Part shown: positions 1 through 8,955 of the stretch, one piece after another | Position numbering within the stretch: position 1 is the stretch's first letter | Layout: each line of letters opens with the position of its first letter | Assembly: GCA_009733575.1 (NCBI GenBank) | Contig: ML770237.1 | Span: 1 to 13,229 of the forward strand | DNA from: Gymnopus androsaceus JB14 | Taxonomy: Eukaryota > Basidiomycota > Agaricomycetes > Agaricales > Omphalotaceae | DNA: 13,229 bases | Direction: 5' to 3' | Made by a program: the position numbers and the translations under genes | The notes under the pieces: generated by a model | Databases searched by the model: none | Told to the model about the DNA's origin: nothing | Seen by the model: the letters and a program-made list of their open reading frames with translations, nothing else

Positions 1-247
1 TATTGATTGACCGGCTTGTTTCGGCTTGTTTCGGCTTGTTCAACCCAAACAAGCAGGTCAATTGACAAGCCGCAATTTATCTCACTTTTCTTCGCAACCT
101 GGTTACCACGTACATTATATACAGTAAAAGACTATATATAACATAAAAAACTGTATAAACACTATACATTTTGTAGTACGTACAGTAACGTACCTGTGGG
201 GCAACTTGTGGACAACCTGGCAAGCCGGTCAAGCCGGTCAATCAATA
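1..247. mobile_element. MITE-like element with 18-bp terminal inverted repeats
   Basis: The first 18 bases (TATTGATTGACCGGCTTG) are the exact reverse complement of 230-247. The element opens with three CGGCTTG copies (12-37) and closes with two CAAGCCGGT copies, so the subterminal repeats are also inverted. The AT-rich middle can fold back too (ACGTAC near 110, GTACGTAC near 176). There is no coding capacity. The outermost bases read TA at both ends, which fits a TA target duplication as in Tc1/mariner MITEs. Because the window begins at base 1, the left flank is unseen, so the true left boundary and the superfamily are unproven. Confidence 0.75.
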
Positions 248-924
248 CTTGGTTAGTTACGATGCGCGGTCATTCGGCAAATGGTTGTATCGCGTCGAAA
301 AGCAACGCGAGACTTTTTTCACACTGATATTGACTCTATCTTCAACTAGTCCCTTATAGCTATGCATCTTCGCGGGTTGTTTCCAAAACATCCTGAACTC
401 ATCGAAATCACATCTCTATCGCTTCTCAAAGACGAGCTTTCCAATTGGCCATCATCTTATTCACCGGTACAGAAATTCTGACGCGTCGGGATCGAGAATG
501 TGGAAAGACGTACTGGTCGATCTTTTGATCGTATACGCCCATGGGATCTGTGGATTCCATCGTCCGTCGTGAGCTGGAGGAACTTGCGCTTCTGGTGGAT
601 CTGGACGTCCTTACGATCCTGTAATTAGTATAGATGTTGCCATCCTGGATTCGGGTTCATCAATGTCTCTCGGACACCCTAATTAGACCTGGGAAGTTCT
701 CGGTAAGTAAAGGATTCATAATTTCACCCAGTAACATCTACGTTGGATTACCTCCCAAGAATTCTTGCAAGCCCCGTATTGGACTGTTCCTTTTAGTGAG
801 CTGCTCATTTGCCCCGGTGATGCCTTTGCGTTGATCTCATTACCCCTTTAACTTGAACAAGCAGCTCTTTCCTCTATCGAGTCTTCCCATCACCGAAAAT
901 TTACAAGATTGACCTGGGATTTCT

Positions 925-1722
925 ATGTCCAACCATGACTCGATGGAGACAGCAATTTGGTTACTGATTCGGAACTTGAGACAGAAAAATCAAAGTTTTA
1001 GATCGCAAGACCAGCATGCGACATCGATATTATATGGTATTACTATAACTAAAATTGTACGAGCAGTCTGTGGCTTTAAAGTAGGAATATTGGCTGGAAA
1101 TGAAAACTAAAAGGCGTCTACTTTTGATCAGCAGAGCTGTAACAGGATCAAGGTAAGTCATGGTGCTAATTCAACTTTTGTTGAAGCAGCACTTACACAG
1201 GCTTGTAGGAGCAAGGATATCCGCGACGATTGCAATTGCCACAAGATGGGCGTAAACCATCGCATTTCAGTTTACGACCTAGCAAGAATCAGATCAATGA
1301 GCAAGCTGTCACATCCAGATTGAGTGGTCATTAACCTCGACAAAATTGGCAAGCCATTGGTGTTCTACGCGGAACTCTTGGTGAGTCCTGTTGTGGTTGG
1401 GAAAACTGGTTGACTTGCTATAAATAGAGAGGTCAGACAGAGAGCGAATAATAAATGGAACCACGGACTTGTGAGGACGACATGTAAACGTTGCACAGCG
1501 GTAGAAGCAAAGGAGGTATGTGCTTTGGTGGGTTGGATTATTGTGATATCGATGTCTGGAATTATGCTGACTTTTATACCCCCAGGCAGTTATCGAGTAC
1601 GCAACTTCATAAGCCTAATCCTCGTCGACCCTCAGTCAGAGCACAGGAAAATGTATGGCTCAGTGACGGAGGAGATGAAACATTCTTTTTTACCTATAGC
1701 GGGTTGCCTCTGGCGACTGTGA
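925..1722 (+). pseudogene. Decayed + strand frame across the conserved core, unit 1
   Basis: From ATG 925 one frame runs to 1722 with only three internal stops: TAA 1108, TGA 1321 and TGA 1411. Peptide landmarks in order are SNHDSMETAIWLLIRN, STFDQQSCNRIK, MGVNHRISVYDLARIRSMSK, INLDKIGKPLVF and LISLILVDPQ-like residues near 1610. I do not recognise the family. Splice-like signals occur in the same stretch (GTAAGT 1153, GTGAGT 1381, GTATGT 1516 with CTGAC and CCCCAG at 1567-1584), so an intron-containing gene is an alternative reading. Comparison with unit 2 shows changes spread evenly over the three codon positions, which argues against selection on the protein. It may be a relic or a chance open stretch. 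Confidence 0.3.
1190..1440. other. Highly conserved core of the duplicated units (unit 1 copy)
   Basis: Against 4709-4960 I count only a handful of substitutions and almost no indels here, with near identity over 1241-1410. Sequence on either side is visibly more diverged. The block ends with TATAAATA (1419-1426; 4938-4945 in unit 2), about 35 bp upstream of short ATG frames (near 1455 and 4974). The TATA-like motif could be a promoter element, but in unit 1 it also overlaps a possible intron 3' end (TAAATAG). Recent gene conversion, purifying selection on a non-coding feature, or chance variation in divergence could each explain it. Confidence 0.5.
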
Positions 1723-2297
1723 TATGTTTTCGCTATGGTCTCGCCTGGGCGAGTCTTTCAATTGAGCGGATTAACGATATTGAAAACAAATCTGTACGCC
1801 ACGAGCGCGGAGGAACCCTACGTCCAGATATGGTGACAGAAGTCCGAGCTTCGCTGCGCTTTGGGCTTGGAATTACTTGAGGATACTACCGTCATTAATT
1901 CTTGGGCTAATCTCTGTCATTTCATTGACGCGACTTTGCCTGTTCTAGTGGTGCGTAGAGCGCATCAGTGATGGAGCTTGTAACGCTGAAATATAGTCTT
2001 TATTCTGAACTTCTTTGGACGAGAATATACGAACTTGAATCGCCTTCATAGATCAAAGCTTCCTGCAAAGGTAAGCGAATCCAAAATGGAAATAGTTGCC
2101 ACGCGCAAGCCATGCATGCGTCCCTGCTATGGGACATGTAGATCCAACACGTGTCGAATTATATTGCTATAGAGTTACAGTACTTATTCTATTCGCTTAT
2201 ACTTACCGAGGTGTTTTCCCGTTCAAGATAAGGATCCCGAGCATCGACTATGGCACCCGGAATCTGGATACTTTCAGATCACCCTGGGCGCGGAGAA

Positions 2298-2372
2298 AAA
2301 TCCCTTTGTACTCAAAAGGGGATTTGTTGCCTCTCTGCCAAGAGAACTTTGTCCAATTCAGATCCCTTTGAA
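2298..2372. repeat. Conserved hairpin block, unit 1
   Basis: ATCCCTTTG (near 2302) faces CAAAAGGGGAT across a TACT loop, forming a stem of about 10 bp, and a second ATCCCTTTGA closes the block near 2363-2371. The same arrangement occurs in unit 2 at 5812-5887, where the hairpin core and the following TTGTTGCCTCTCTGCCAAGAG are unchanged. Both strands stay open here in both units (KSPFEYKG on the minus strand, PLYSKGDLLPLCQE on the plus strand), so coding strand cannot be assigned. It is well conserved relative to its surroundings. Confidence 0.5.
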
Positions 2373-2480
2373 ACAAAATGTAGAGCTCAACAGAACCTGT
2401 TGAGGTCTGAGTGAGGTTCGAGATGAAATGAAAGGACCCAAATACGGGTTCCATGGCCAAGGGATCTTTGTTAGCCATTA

Positions 2481-2920
2481 TCGCGGTAATTAACCAATGC
2501 ATTACTAAAAATGCCGACTACCCTGCGAAATGATTGGCACTACATAGTATTGTATTAGGTACATACTCTACCCGGATGCACAGTCGCGGGGTTCTAATCC
2601 GTGTAATGAGTTTAAGAGTTGATTTTTAGTGCGCTAGTATAGTCTAGTTATATCCGGGGTAGTGTAAGTATAAGGAAAAGTATCCGACTAGTAATCAAAC
2701 GGATTATTTCACGGTTTTATTTGGCCTGTTTTTTGAACAGTGAACACCTAGTTCAGAAGGGATGGCGGCGAGATTGCTTCGCTTCGCAACGTTCTCTTAC
2801 ATCCTGCAAAGTTACAGTTCAATGATTCCCTCAATGATTTTGTACAACGGAATATCGCGTATAATCACGAAATTGCCAGTGGGAACATAGAGTACCTAGT
2901 CATAGCTTGGGCTTGAAGAT
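2481..2920. other. Spacer between repeat units; no gene seen
   Basis: This AT-leaning sequence has no reading frame worth calling on either strand and no clear duplication partner in the window. A short stretch near 2589 resembles the TΨC-loop consensus (GGTTCTAATCC), but the flanking bases do not make a T stem and no A box is placed correctly, so no tRNA is called. TCAATGATT occurs twice at 2819-2840. Confidence 0.5.
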
Positions 2921-3570
2921 TTATCGCGGACATATGGTGGTATCTCGTAGAAAAGCAACTTGAGACGTTTTCTCGCATTAATATAACTTTATCTCAAATC
3001 ATGATGAACTCATCGAGATCACATCTTTTTCGCTTCTCCAAGGTGAAAAAGGTCCCATTGGCCATCAACCTGGTATAGCAGCTTCAGAATCACCGGTACC
3101 AAAATTCTAAAATGTCGGGATCGAGAATGTGGAAGGACGTACTTGTCAACGGATCTTTTAATTGTGTGCTCGCCCTTTGGCCGTCCGACCTGTAAGTATA
3201 GATGTTGCCTTTACTGGATTCAGGTCCACTTTATTTTGCAGCAGGATGCTTACTTAAACTTGGCAAGTTCGCTCGGTAAGTGAAGGATTCATAATTTCAC
3301 CTACTAAACGCAACATCTATGTTGGAACTACCTCCCAAGAATCTACAAGCCTTGCATCATGATCTGTCGCGCCTCACATATGACGTTATTTTTCGTGAAT
3401 TATTCTACCCGTTACTTTGATGGGTCTTACTTGGTCTGCTTACATTCTATTCCGTCTATGTTTACTCTTCGTTATCATTCCTACTCCCCATGATACCTCT
3501 TTTGGAGAAATTCCCAGTTTAGAGGGAGCTGTTCGGCCACATCTGGCCTACAAATAATTAATTTTGAGTC

Positions 3571-3831
3571 ATGGTGCTGAATAGTGACATATGTGTTGCT
3601 GCAGCACATCATCGCGTCGAGAGTTTTCAGCTTTTGAGAGTGGAAAGAACTGCAGTTTCAGAAGAGGAGATTGTCAAAATTGCAAATTGATTGAAGTCCG
3701 AATTAACATATGAAGGACATTTCTCTCTGGATCTCTGAGGTGGTATAGGTGAAAATTCTCTAAGGCAATGTTTATGTGCCAAAAATATTGGACACTGGAC
3801 AGTAAAATGTGGTCCAGAACATAGAAAATAA
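3571..3831 (+). pseudogene. Broken frame with zinc-knuckle-like end (possible retroelement gag relic)
   Basis: The frame starts at ATG 3571 and ends at TAA 3829 with two internal TGA codons (3688 and 3736). The last third reads CLCAKNIGHWTVKC, which has the length and the GHW...C ending of a CCHC zinc knuckle (C-x2-C-x4-H-x4-C). However, the second cysteine is displaced by one residue, so the motif is not intact. Gag-type zinc knuckles are typical of LTR retrotransposons. No protease, integrase or reverse transcriptase motif was found nearby. The opposite strand is also open for 73 codons over the same interval, so this may be coincidence. Confidence 0.22.
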
Positions 3832-3960
3832 GTTTTTGTGGCATACATTTATTGAAATGAGTAGGTTGATGAATGACACAGTAGGTTTTGATGTAAGAGT
3901 ATGCTCAAGAAAGTAGGTAAATGAGTAGGAGTAGAATTTTCCACGAAAACTGATCTCTTA

Positions 3961-4159
3961 CTCACACGCGTCTGTACGCGTATGAGTTACGACAAGTCCT
4001 TCGAGCTTGACGAAACGGACTATTACTTACATTACTTACATCGTACATAAACCCCCGAACGATGTACTTACTCACTGACAGAGTCTCTGTCTCGCCGAGA
4101 CTCGATATATTATCATACTGACATGTATTCGCCGAAGCCACCAACTGTACAGCTGGTGG
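3961..4159. repeat. Cluster of five hairpins
   Basis: Five inverted repeats lie within 200 bp. First, CTCA..CGCGT/ACGCG..TGAG at 3961-3986. Second, GTCCTTCG/CGAA..GGAC at 3996-4020. Third, TACATCGT (4037-4044)/ACGATGTA (4059-4066). Fourth, GAGTCTC/GAGACTC at 4081-4103, which can compete with GACAGAG/CTCTGTC. Fifth, a near-perfect 22-bp palindrome CCACCA..TGGTGG at 4138-4159, whose only mismatches become G-U pairs in RNA. The cluster lies wholly in the segment missing from unit 1. It could be a structured transcript, a recombination-prone site or part of a foldback element. Confidence 0.5.
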
Positions 4160-4465
4160 TATATACAGCGACGCTACCTACAAAAAGATAGATCTTGTTT
4201 TTCTCCCATTTTGCTACCTGCATACCAAGCAAACTACGAGAGTTTTACCCTGTCACACTCAAAGCAAGTCATACGCACGCACGAGACTCAGCTTTACACA
4301 TTTCCTTTTATTGAGCTGCTCACTTGCCATAGTGAGGCACTGATCTCATTACTACTTCAACTTGAACCACTATACTTATCTCAACCAGCTCTTCTTCTAT
4401 CGAGTCTTACTTAACGGCGACAATTTACAATTGGCCCAGGATTGGCTGTGTCAAACCATGATATT

Positions 4466-5268
4466 ATGACTCGATGGACGCAACATCTTGGCCTCTAATT
4501 CGGAACTTCAGACAGAAAAATCAAATTTCTAGATTGCAAGGCCGGCGCGCAACATCGATACTATGGTAATACTAAAACTCTAGGAGCCGTGGTTTAAGGT
4601 AGGGAATATCGGCTGGAAATGAAACTAAAAAGGCGTCTACTTTTGATCAGCGGAGCTGTAACAGGATCAAGGTAAGGCATGGTACTAATTCAACTTTTTT
4701 TGAAGCAGCACTTACACAGGCTTGTAGGAGCAAGGGTATCCGCGACGATTGCAGTTGCCACAAGATGGGCGTAAACCATCGCATTTCAGTTTACGACCTA
4801 GCAAGAATCAGATCAATGAGCAAGCTGTCACATCCAGATTGAGTGGTCATTAACCTCGACAAAATTGGCAAGCCATTGGTGTTCGACGCGGAACTCTTGG
4901 TGAGTCCTGTTGTGGTTGGGAAAAGTGGTTGACTTGCTATAAATAAAGAGGTCAGACAGAGAACGAATAATAAATGGAAACACGGACTTGTGAAGACGAC
5001 ATGGAAGCGTTGTGCAACTAAAGCAAAGGAGGTATGTGCTTCGGTGGGTCGGATTATTGTGATATCGATGTCTGGAATCATGCTGACTTTTATACCCCCA
5101 GGAAACCATCGAGTACGCAATCTCATAAGCTTAATCCTCGTCGACCCTCAGCCCGAGCACAGGAAAATGTATGGTTCAGTGCCGGGGGAGATGAAACATT
5201 GTTTATTTTACCTATCTGGCAGTAAGAATAGCGGGTTGCCTCTCGTATCGAGCGGAGCCTGCTACTAA
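4466..5268 (+). pseudogene. Decayed + strand frame across the conserved core, unit 2
   Basis: This is the counterpart of the 925-1722 frame. It keeps DSMDATSWPLIRNFRQKNQ at the start, then is disrupted between about 4564 and 4610 by several stops and an indel. It reopens at GNETKKASTFDQ and runs on with the same two TGA codons seen in unit 1. The last part (4990-5268) is open for 92 codons. The stop corresponding to TAA 1108 is absent here. The shared TGA codons mean that, if this was ever a gene, it was already broken before the duplication. The protein family is not recognised. Confidence 0.28.
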
Positions 5269-5811
5269 AAGAGAACCTCCGAGTCCGTATGTGAGCGCGA
5301 TATTGAGCCCTGTGTCTAGCTATGGTGACGGAAGTCCGAACTTCGCTGCGTTTCGGGCTTGGAATCTGCGACATCGCAATTCAGATGGGTATTGTCGTCA
5401 TTAATTCTTTGAACTATTCTCTCTTATTTTTGAGCGCCCACTTTGCCTGTTTATTGTGCGTAGAGCGTTCATCAGAGCTTTAACTTTGAAACATCCTCTT
5501 TATTCCTAACTTCTTTGGATGAGAATTCGCGAACTTCAAGTACCTTCCCGCAAAGGTAAAAAAATCTCCCAAAATGGAAACAGCTGCCACGCGCAAGCCA
5601 CGCGTTCCCGCCCTGCAGGCGTCCCTAGTCTAAGTTTGAGCGTTTATGCATAATGCAACATGTAGATCCAACACACGTGTCGGATTCTATTGCTAAGTAA
5701 TAGTATAGAGTCTATTCGCTCATACCTTGGTCCTGGTTTCCCGTTCAGGATATGGATCGATCTAGTATGTAGTAGCTGCTTTCAGATCACCCTGAAGTTC
5801 AAGCACGCCCA

Positions 5812-5887
5812 GAAAAACCCTTTGTACTCAAAAGGGGATTTGTTGCCTCTCTGCCAAGAGCCTTTCGTCCGATTCAGATCCCTTTGA
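5812..5887. repeat. Conserved hairpin block, unit 2
   Basis: This is the second copy of the 2298-2372 block. It has the same facing CCCTTTG/CAAAAGGGG arms with a TACT loop and the same terminal ATCCCTTTGA. Differences from unit 1 are confined to the segment after CCAAGAG (CCTTTCGTCCG versus AACTTTGTCCA). No function can be assigned. Confidence 0.5.
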
Positions 5888-5985
5888 AAGGTGCTCAATG
5901 GCAGGCCGTGAACTCTGGTGAGGTTCGAGGTGAAATGAAAGCACCCAAATCCGAGTGCCATGGCCCCCGGTGTAATCCTTGTTGA

Positions 5986-6423
5986 CTGTTCATGCACGTA
6001 CGCGTCAAAATAAGGAGAAGCAGGCATCATATCTCGTGCAGAAAACATGAAAGTTAACCAGAACACTGAACAGAAACCCGGTCATGTAGTGTTCGAGGAG
6101 TGGATGAGGATTTCTTACCGCTAAAGTGACAATGTTTTACAAGCCTCTTTACTAAGTCGCGCATACAACTATACCTGAAGCTGCAGAAAACATTGGGTAT
6201 TCATTGCTTTCTTGACATGAGAACAACGTTTCAAACACCCATAGAAAAAGAAAAACTCGGAAAAAAACTTACTACCTCTCTCCTCCCCATGATAACGAAT
6301 AAGCAATACATATCTCTAGAGGTATTTATCTCTTCGGAGTTGCGTACTACTTCGCTCATCTAATTCCTATGTTTACATGCAGTAGAATCGGTTGAGGAAG
6401 TGGACTCGGAGTAGAATCATGTT
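5986..6423. other. Spacer between left duplication and right region; no gene seen
   Basis: I find no supportable reading frame, repeat partner or RNA gene here. A small palindrome, TATCTCTAGAGGTA, lies at about 6310. The stretch ends where the stop codon (TAA, + strand TTA 6424-6426) of the minus-strand candidate begins. Confidence 0.45.
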
Positions 6424-8482
6424 TTATTTTTCCTTATTTTTCCCCTTCATCAATGGCAGTTGGACGCCATTTATGGAGAATGAGACATTAGCTACTGCTG
6501 CATAATAGAAGGCCCTTTCGGGCTTTTTGTACACTGTAGCTGCTATCCGACTATTCCCGTCAGAGTGTTCTTTAGATTCTGCCAAAAGGATCAGGTATGG
6601 TCTAGATAGGAGCTTTACCACTACAGCACTGGTACTTACAAGCGGTGTACATTGGACAGGAATCATCTTTGCATTTCCTCTCACAACACCCGCCGTCTAT
6701 GTGAGGGGACGAACCTCGATGCTCTGCCTTACCGTTACACATAGAATATCTAGATCTGCTGGCCATTCCACCGGCCCTTTCCTCAGCCTAGTTGTCTGCT
6801 TGAGACGCCTCTTGACCAAAAAATTCATGGCGACTGTCTAGGTATGTAGCTCCCCGGGACCGAACCTGAGGATGGCCATACCAGTGGTCGTTTCATCGAC
6901 ACCTCTCCGCTCCGCTTGCCACAGTCGGCCCGTATGATGGCAGGTGTTGCGTCGTCGTTGGGAGTTACTTAACACTACCAGATACTCTGTTTCTAGGAAT
7001 CATGTGCTACATGATGAGCTCAGTAAGATAAAAGCATATAGGCCCAGGGTACTAATACCATGTAAATCGATACTGCTTGGCGGAAGACGGATTTAGCACG
7101 AGCGGCTTTTGGTTTTCTACACGTACGTGCGAGTTGTTATCGTTGGTCCCCACCAATAAATCGTGAGCTCAGCGTTCTGAAGGGTCGCCTCTCAAATTCA
7201 TCTTCGGATTTGTGGCGAAAGGTGTGGGTGTGTGTGTGTTTGCCGTCCTGTTAGAATTAGTGTGTTCACTCAAAAAGAATAGGGCGACTAAATTATTCGG
7301 ATTTCCCTAAAAAAATCAACGCTTCAACCCGATCATTGCACAGATTAGAATACCGTGGCGATGTGCATAGGGAGGGTATGACCCTTAATTCGGTACTACT
7401 GCTATCATTCTGCGAGAAATTCGGCAGTTTTAGTGAAGATACAATTGGTTAATTACCGTGGTACCTAATATCTGAGTCAGTCTGACTGGGAGATGCAAAG
7501 ATTATCTGCCTCTCCTCTTGCCCCTGCTGCTGGCTCCGAGTACCAAGCCATAAGTATTCCTCAATGAATTTGACAGCTTTCAGCAATTCCTCATCAGAGT
7601 GGCATGATAAGCAGTGGTGCAAAGCGGATTCTGTAAATCTATGATGTCCAGTCAGAGGGAAAAAATCGAACAAGTAACAAAAAGATATGTCTTACATATA
7701 GAGTAACATCTTTTCACAGGCCTGCCCAAAAGCCCCCGACTCTTGAGCAATAAACAAAACTACCGCTCCATCCTTGCTCCATCCTCCCTTTTGGATTGTC
7801 GATCGCCATGGCATTGAGCTATCAAGTTCGCTATGGGTGCAGGAGTAACAAGGAGTAGGGCAGGCACCTCTGCGAAGGCAACCCGAGTCTGTGACACCTC
7901 CGGCATTTTCAAAAGTATTCTCTTGCAGCGGGAACAGCTATGCAGAGAACGACGCCGATGATACTGTCTATGCCTTCGCCATTAATGGCTCGTCAAGTCC
8001 AGGTCTACTTTTGGACGCCATTGAATAGACAAGGGCAAGGACAGGGACAAGGGCAAGCTCAAATTCATAGATGATGGCACGGTATACCTTTCGCGTCGTG
8101 ACTCCTTCAACTTCTGCGTCGTTGGGCTCATCGTATAATTCAAAGGAGATAACTTCCTGCTCCCACGGGCCACCGAGGTCTCAGTAAAGGACGTCGCATG
8201 AGACGTTTCTCCGTATGTAGAAGGTTTCTTCAACTGTACGAAGCAGCTGATTTGGGTCGGGACCGTGACATATGGGAGAGGAACAATTCGGGAGAGCGGA
8301 AGACAAGGCGTCAACTTGCTAAGCGCTTATTCATTACCGTGACTCGAGTATTAGCGCCCCTTCTTTTGACAAGTCTTAGTAAACCAATGATAAAGACATC
8401 CCATTTAGCGTTCCTGTACCTCCAGAGGTCATTGGTTCTGAGCAATTTGCTCAAATGCAACGACGCTTCGACTCAGGCGACA
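6424..8482 (-). pseudogene. Decayed minus-strand coding candidate, copy 1, 3' part (interrupted by CACTA element)
   Basis: From 7092 down to the TAA at 6424 one minus frame of 223 codons has only three internal stops (at 7000-7002, 6838-6840 and 6697-6699). About twelve would be expected by chance at this composition. Its last 86 codons are fully open (VSFSINGVQLPLMKGKNKEK at the end). A second minus stretch, 7971-8180, is open for 70 codons (FELYDEPNDAEVEGVTTRKV). The two stretches are out of register, and the switch falls near a run of seven T residues at about 7311-7317. I do not recognise a domain. The gene, if real, continues upstream beyond the CACTA insertion. A 104-codon + strand frame (6527-6841) competes over part of it. 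Confidence 0.4.
7465..8482. repeat. Tandemly duplicated host segment, copy 1 left part
   Basis: This matches 12101-13113 at about 99% by eye: a few transitions, two C/A or G/C changes and two small complex indels (near 8306 and 8330). The matching starts exactly at CTAATATCTG in both copies. Upstream bases are unrelated (GTGGTAC here, TCAAGTA at 12100), so 7465 is the duplication breakpoint. The copy continues at 11138-11231 beyond the CACTA insertion. A degenerate 6-bp repeat (ACAAGG/GCAAGG) lies at about 8029-8057. Confidence 0.95.
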
Positions 8483-8955
8483 CACTACGCCAGCGCCAAA
8501 CAATAACGGGCGAAATAATTAGCGAAATCATTGTCGTGATTAGTTACCTTTTTCGGCATGAATCGCGGTTGAAAAAGACCATGTTTCTCATAGGAAAAAG
8601 AAATTGGGAAAAAGATAAAATTTCGCTCGGGAATCTTATATGATTTCACCTGAAAAACATATCGCAATTGATTGTCTTTTTCGTTCGGAATTTCGCCGGT
8701 AATCTACTATCTTTCCCGTCTGAAAAAGATAAGGAAACATCTTATCTTTTTCACCCGTCATTCATTTTGTTTTTCACTCGGGAAAGTTAATACCCAGGTC
8801 CCGGGCAGGGACTGGGCGGTCAGTCATGTGACTCTATGAATCTCTTCGCTAATGCACATCCAGGATTTACAGCACAGTATGTCTTGAATTTTTCACCTCA
8901 TCTCATCCGCCCGGTAGCCCAATACTGTTATATCAGGTATGGGGGGATACAGTTG
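8483..8955 (+). repeat. Left terminal inverted arm of CACTA-like element
   Basis: This arm pairs with 10229-11137 after removal of the nested 418-bp element and one copy of its 8-bp duplication. It contains a perfect 13-bp hairpin, TGAAAAAGATAAG (8721-8733) facing CTTATCTTTTTCA (8741-8753), which is preserved in the right arm and in the second element. The right arm has an extra tandem copy of a 12-bp unit (GCAGGAACTGGG-like, about 10370-10382) that this arm lacks. Confidence 0.9.

Larger units (their letters stand above)
262..2480 (+). repeat. Direct repeat unit 1 (diverged tandem duplication)
   Basis: This unit is collinear with 2921-5985. Matching blocks in order include AGAAAAGCAAC/GAGAC near 297, CGGGATCGAGAATGTGG near 487, GGATTCATAATTTCACC near 711, the core 1110-1440, and the hairpin block near 2300-2371. 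Homology fades just past CCATGGCC near 2452. By eye, identity is highest in the core and falls well below that toward both ends. Unit 1 lacks the approximately 0.94 kb present in unit 2 at about 3362-4302. No terminal inverted repeats or long terminal repeats were recognised at the ends, so a plain segmental duplication is as likely as a transposon. Confidence 0.8.
3362..4302. other. Unit-2-specific segment (insertion in unit 2 or deletion from unit 1)
   Basis: Homology between the units stops after the shared CAAGCC (about 765 and 3347) and resumes at TTTCCTTTTA/GTGAGCTGCTC (about 790 and 4302). I see no target-site duplication or terminal inverted repeats at these edges, so I cannot say whether unit 2 gained the segment or unit 1 lost it. 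It holds the broken frame at 3571-3831, a GTAGG-rich stretch (3858-3935) and the hairpin cluster at 3961-4159. Confidence 0.6.
2921..5985 (+). repeat. Direct repeat unit 2 with additional segment
   Basis: This is the second copy of the unit at 262-2480, in the same orientation and separated from it by about 440 bp. It keeps the same order of matching blocks but is about 0.85 kb longer, mainly because of the unit-2-specific segment near 3362-4302. The two units differ by many substitutions and small indels, so this is not a recent duplication except perhaps in the core. An 8-bp local duplication (TATTATGA, near 4462) is one example of the small changes. Confidence 0.8.

Noticed and set aside
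2298..2372. Resemblance of the hairpin and KSPFEYKG reading to short palindromic repeats of bacterial genomes
   Set aside because: Only a loose similarity in a short sequence, and everything else in the window looks eukaryotic.
2560..2620. Possible tRNA gene, from GGTTCTAATCC near 2589
   Set aside because: The flanking bases do not form a T stem, and no A box or acceptor stem can be placed at the right distance.
4791..5126. 111-codon minus-strand frame in unit 2
   Set aside because: The corresponding unit 1 frame has stops and there is no motif. The opposite strand is equally open, so it is most likely fortuitous.
6527..6841. 104-codon + strand frame
   Set aside because: It overlaps the minus-strand candidate, starts at a non-ATG codon in the sequence I read, and has no recognisable domain.
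7225..7242. GT-rich microsatellite
   Set aside because: It is too short and imperfect to be called a repeat feature.
7639..7695. 57-bp minus-strand intron (GTAAGA, CTGAC branch site, CATAG)
   Set aside because: The length is a multiple of three and the same frame continues through it with one stop, so splicing is possible but not required. No transcript evidence is available.
8485..8667. Short frames repeated on both arms (for example 8485-8667 minus and 10527-10709 plus)
   Set aside because: They are the same inverted-arm sequence of the CACTA element read from each end.
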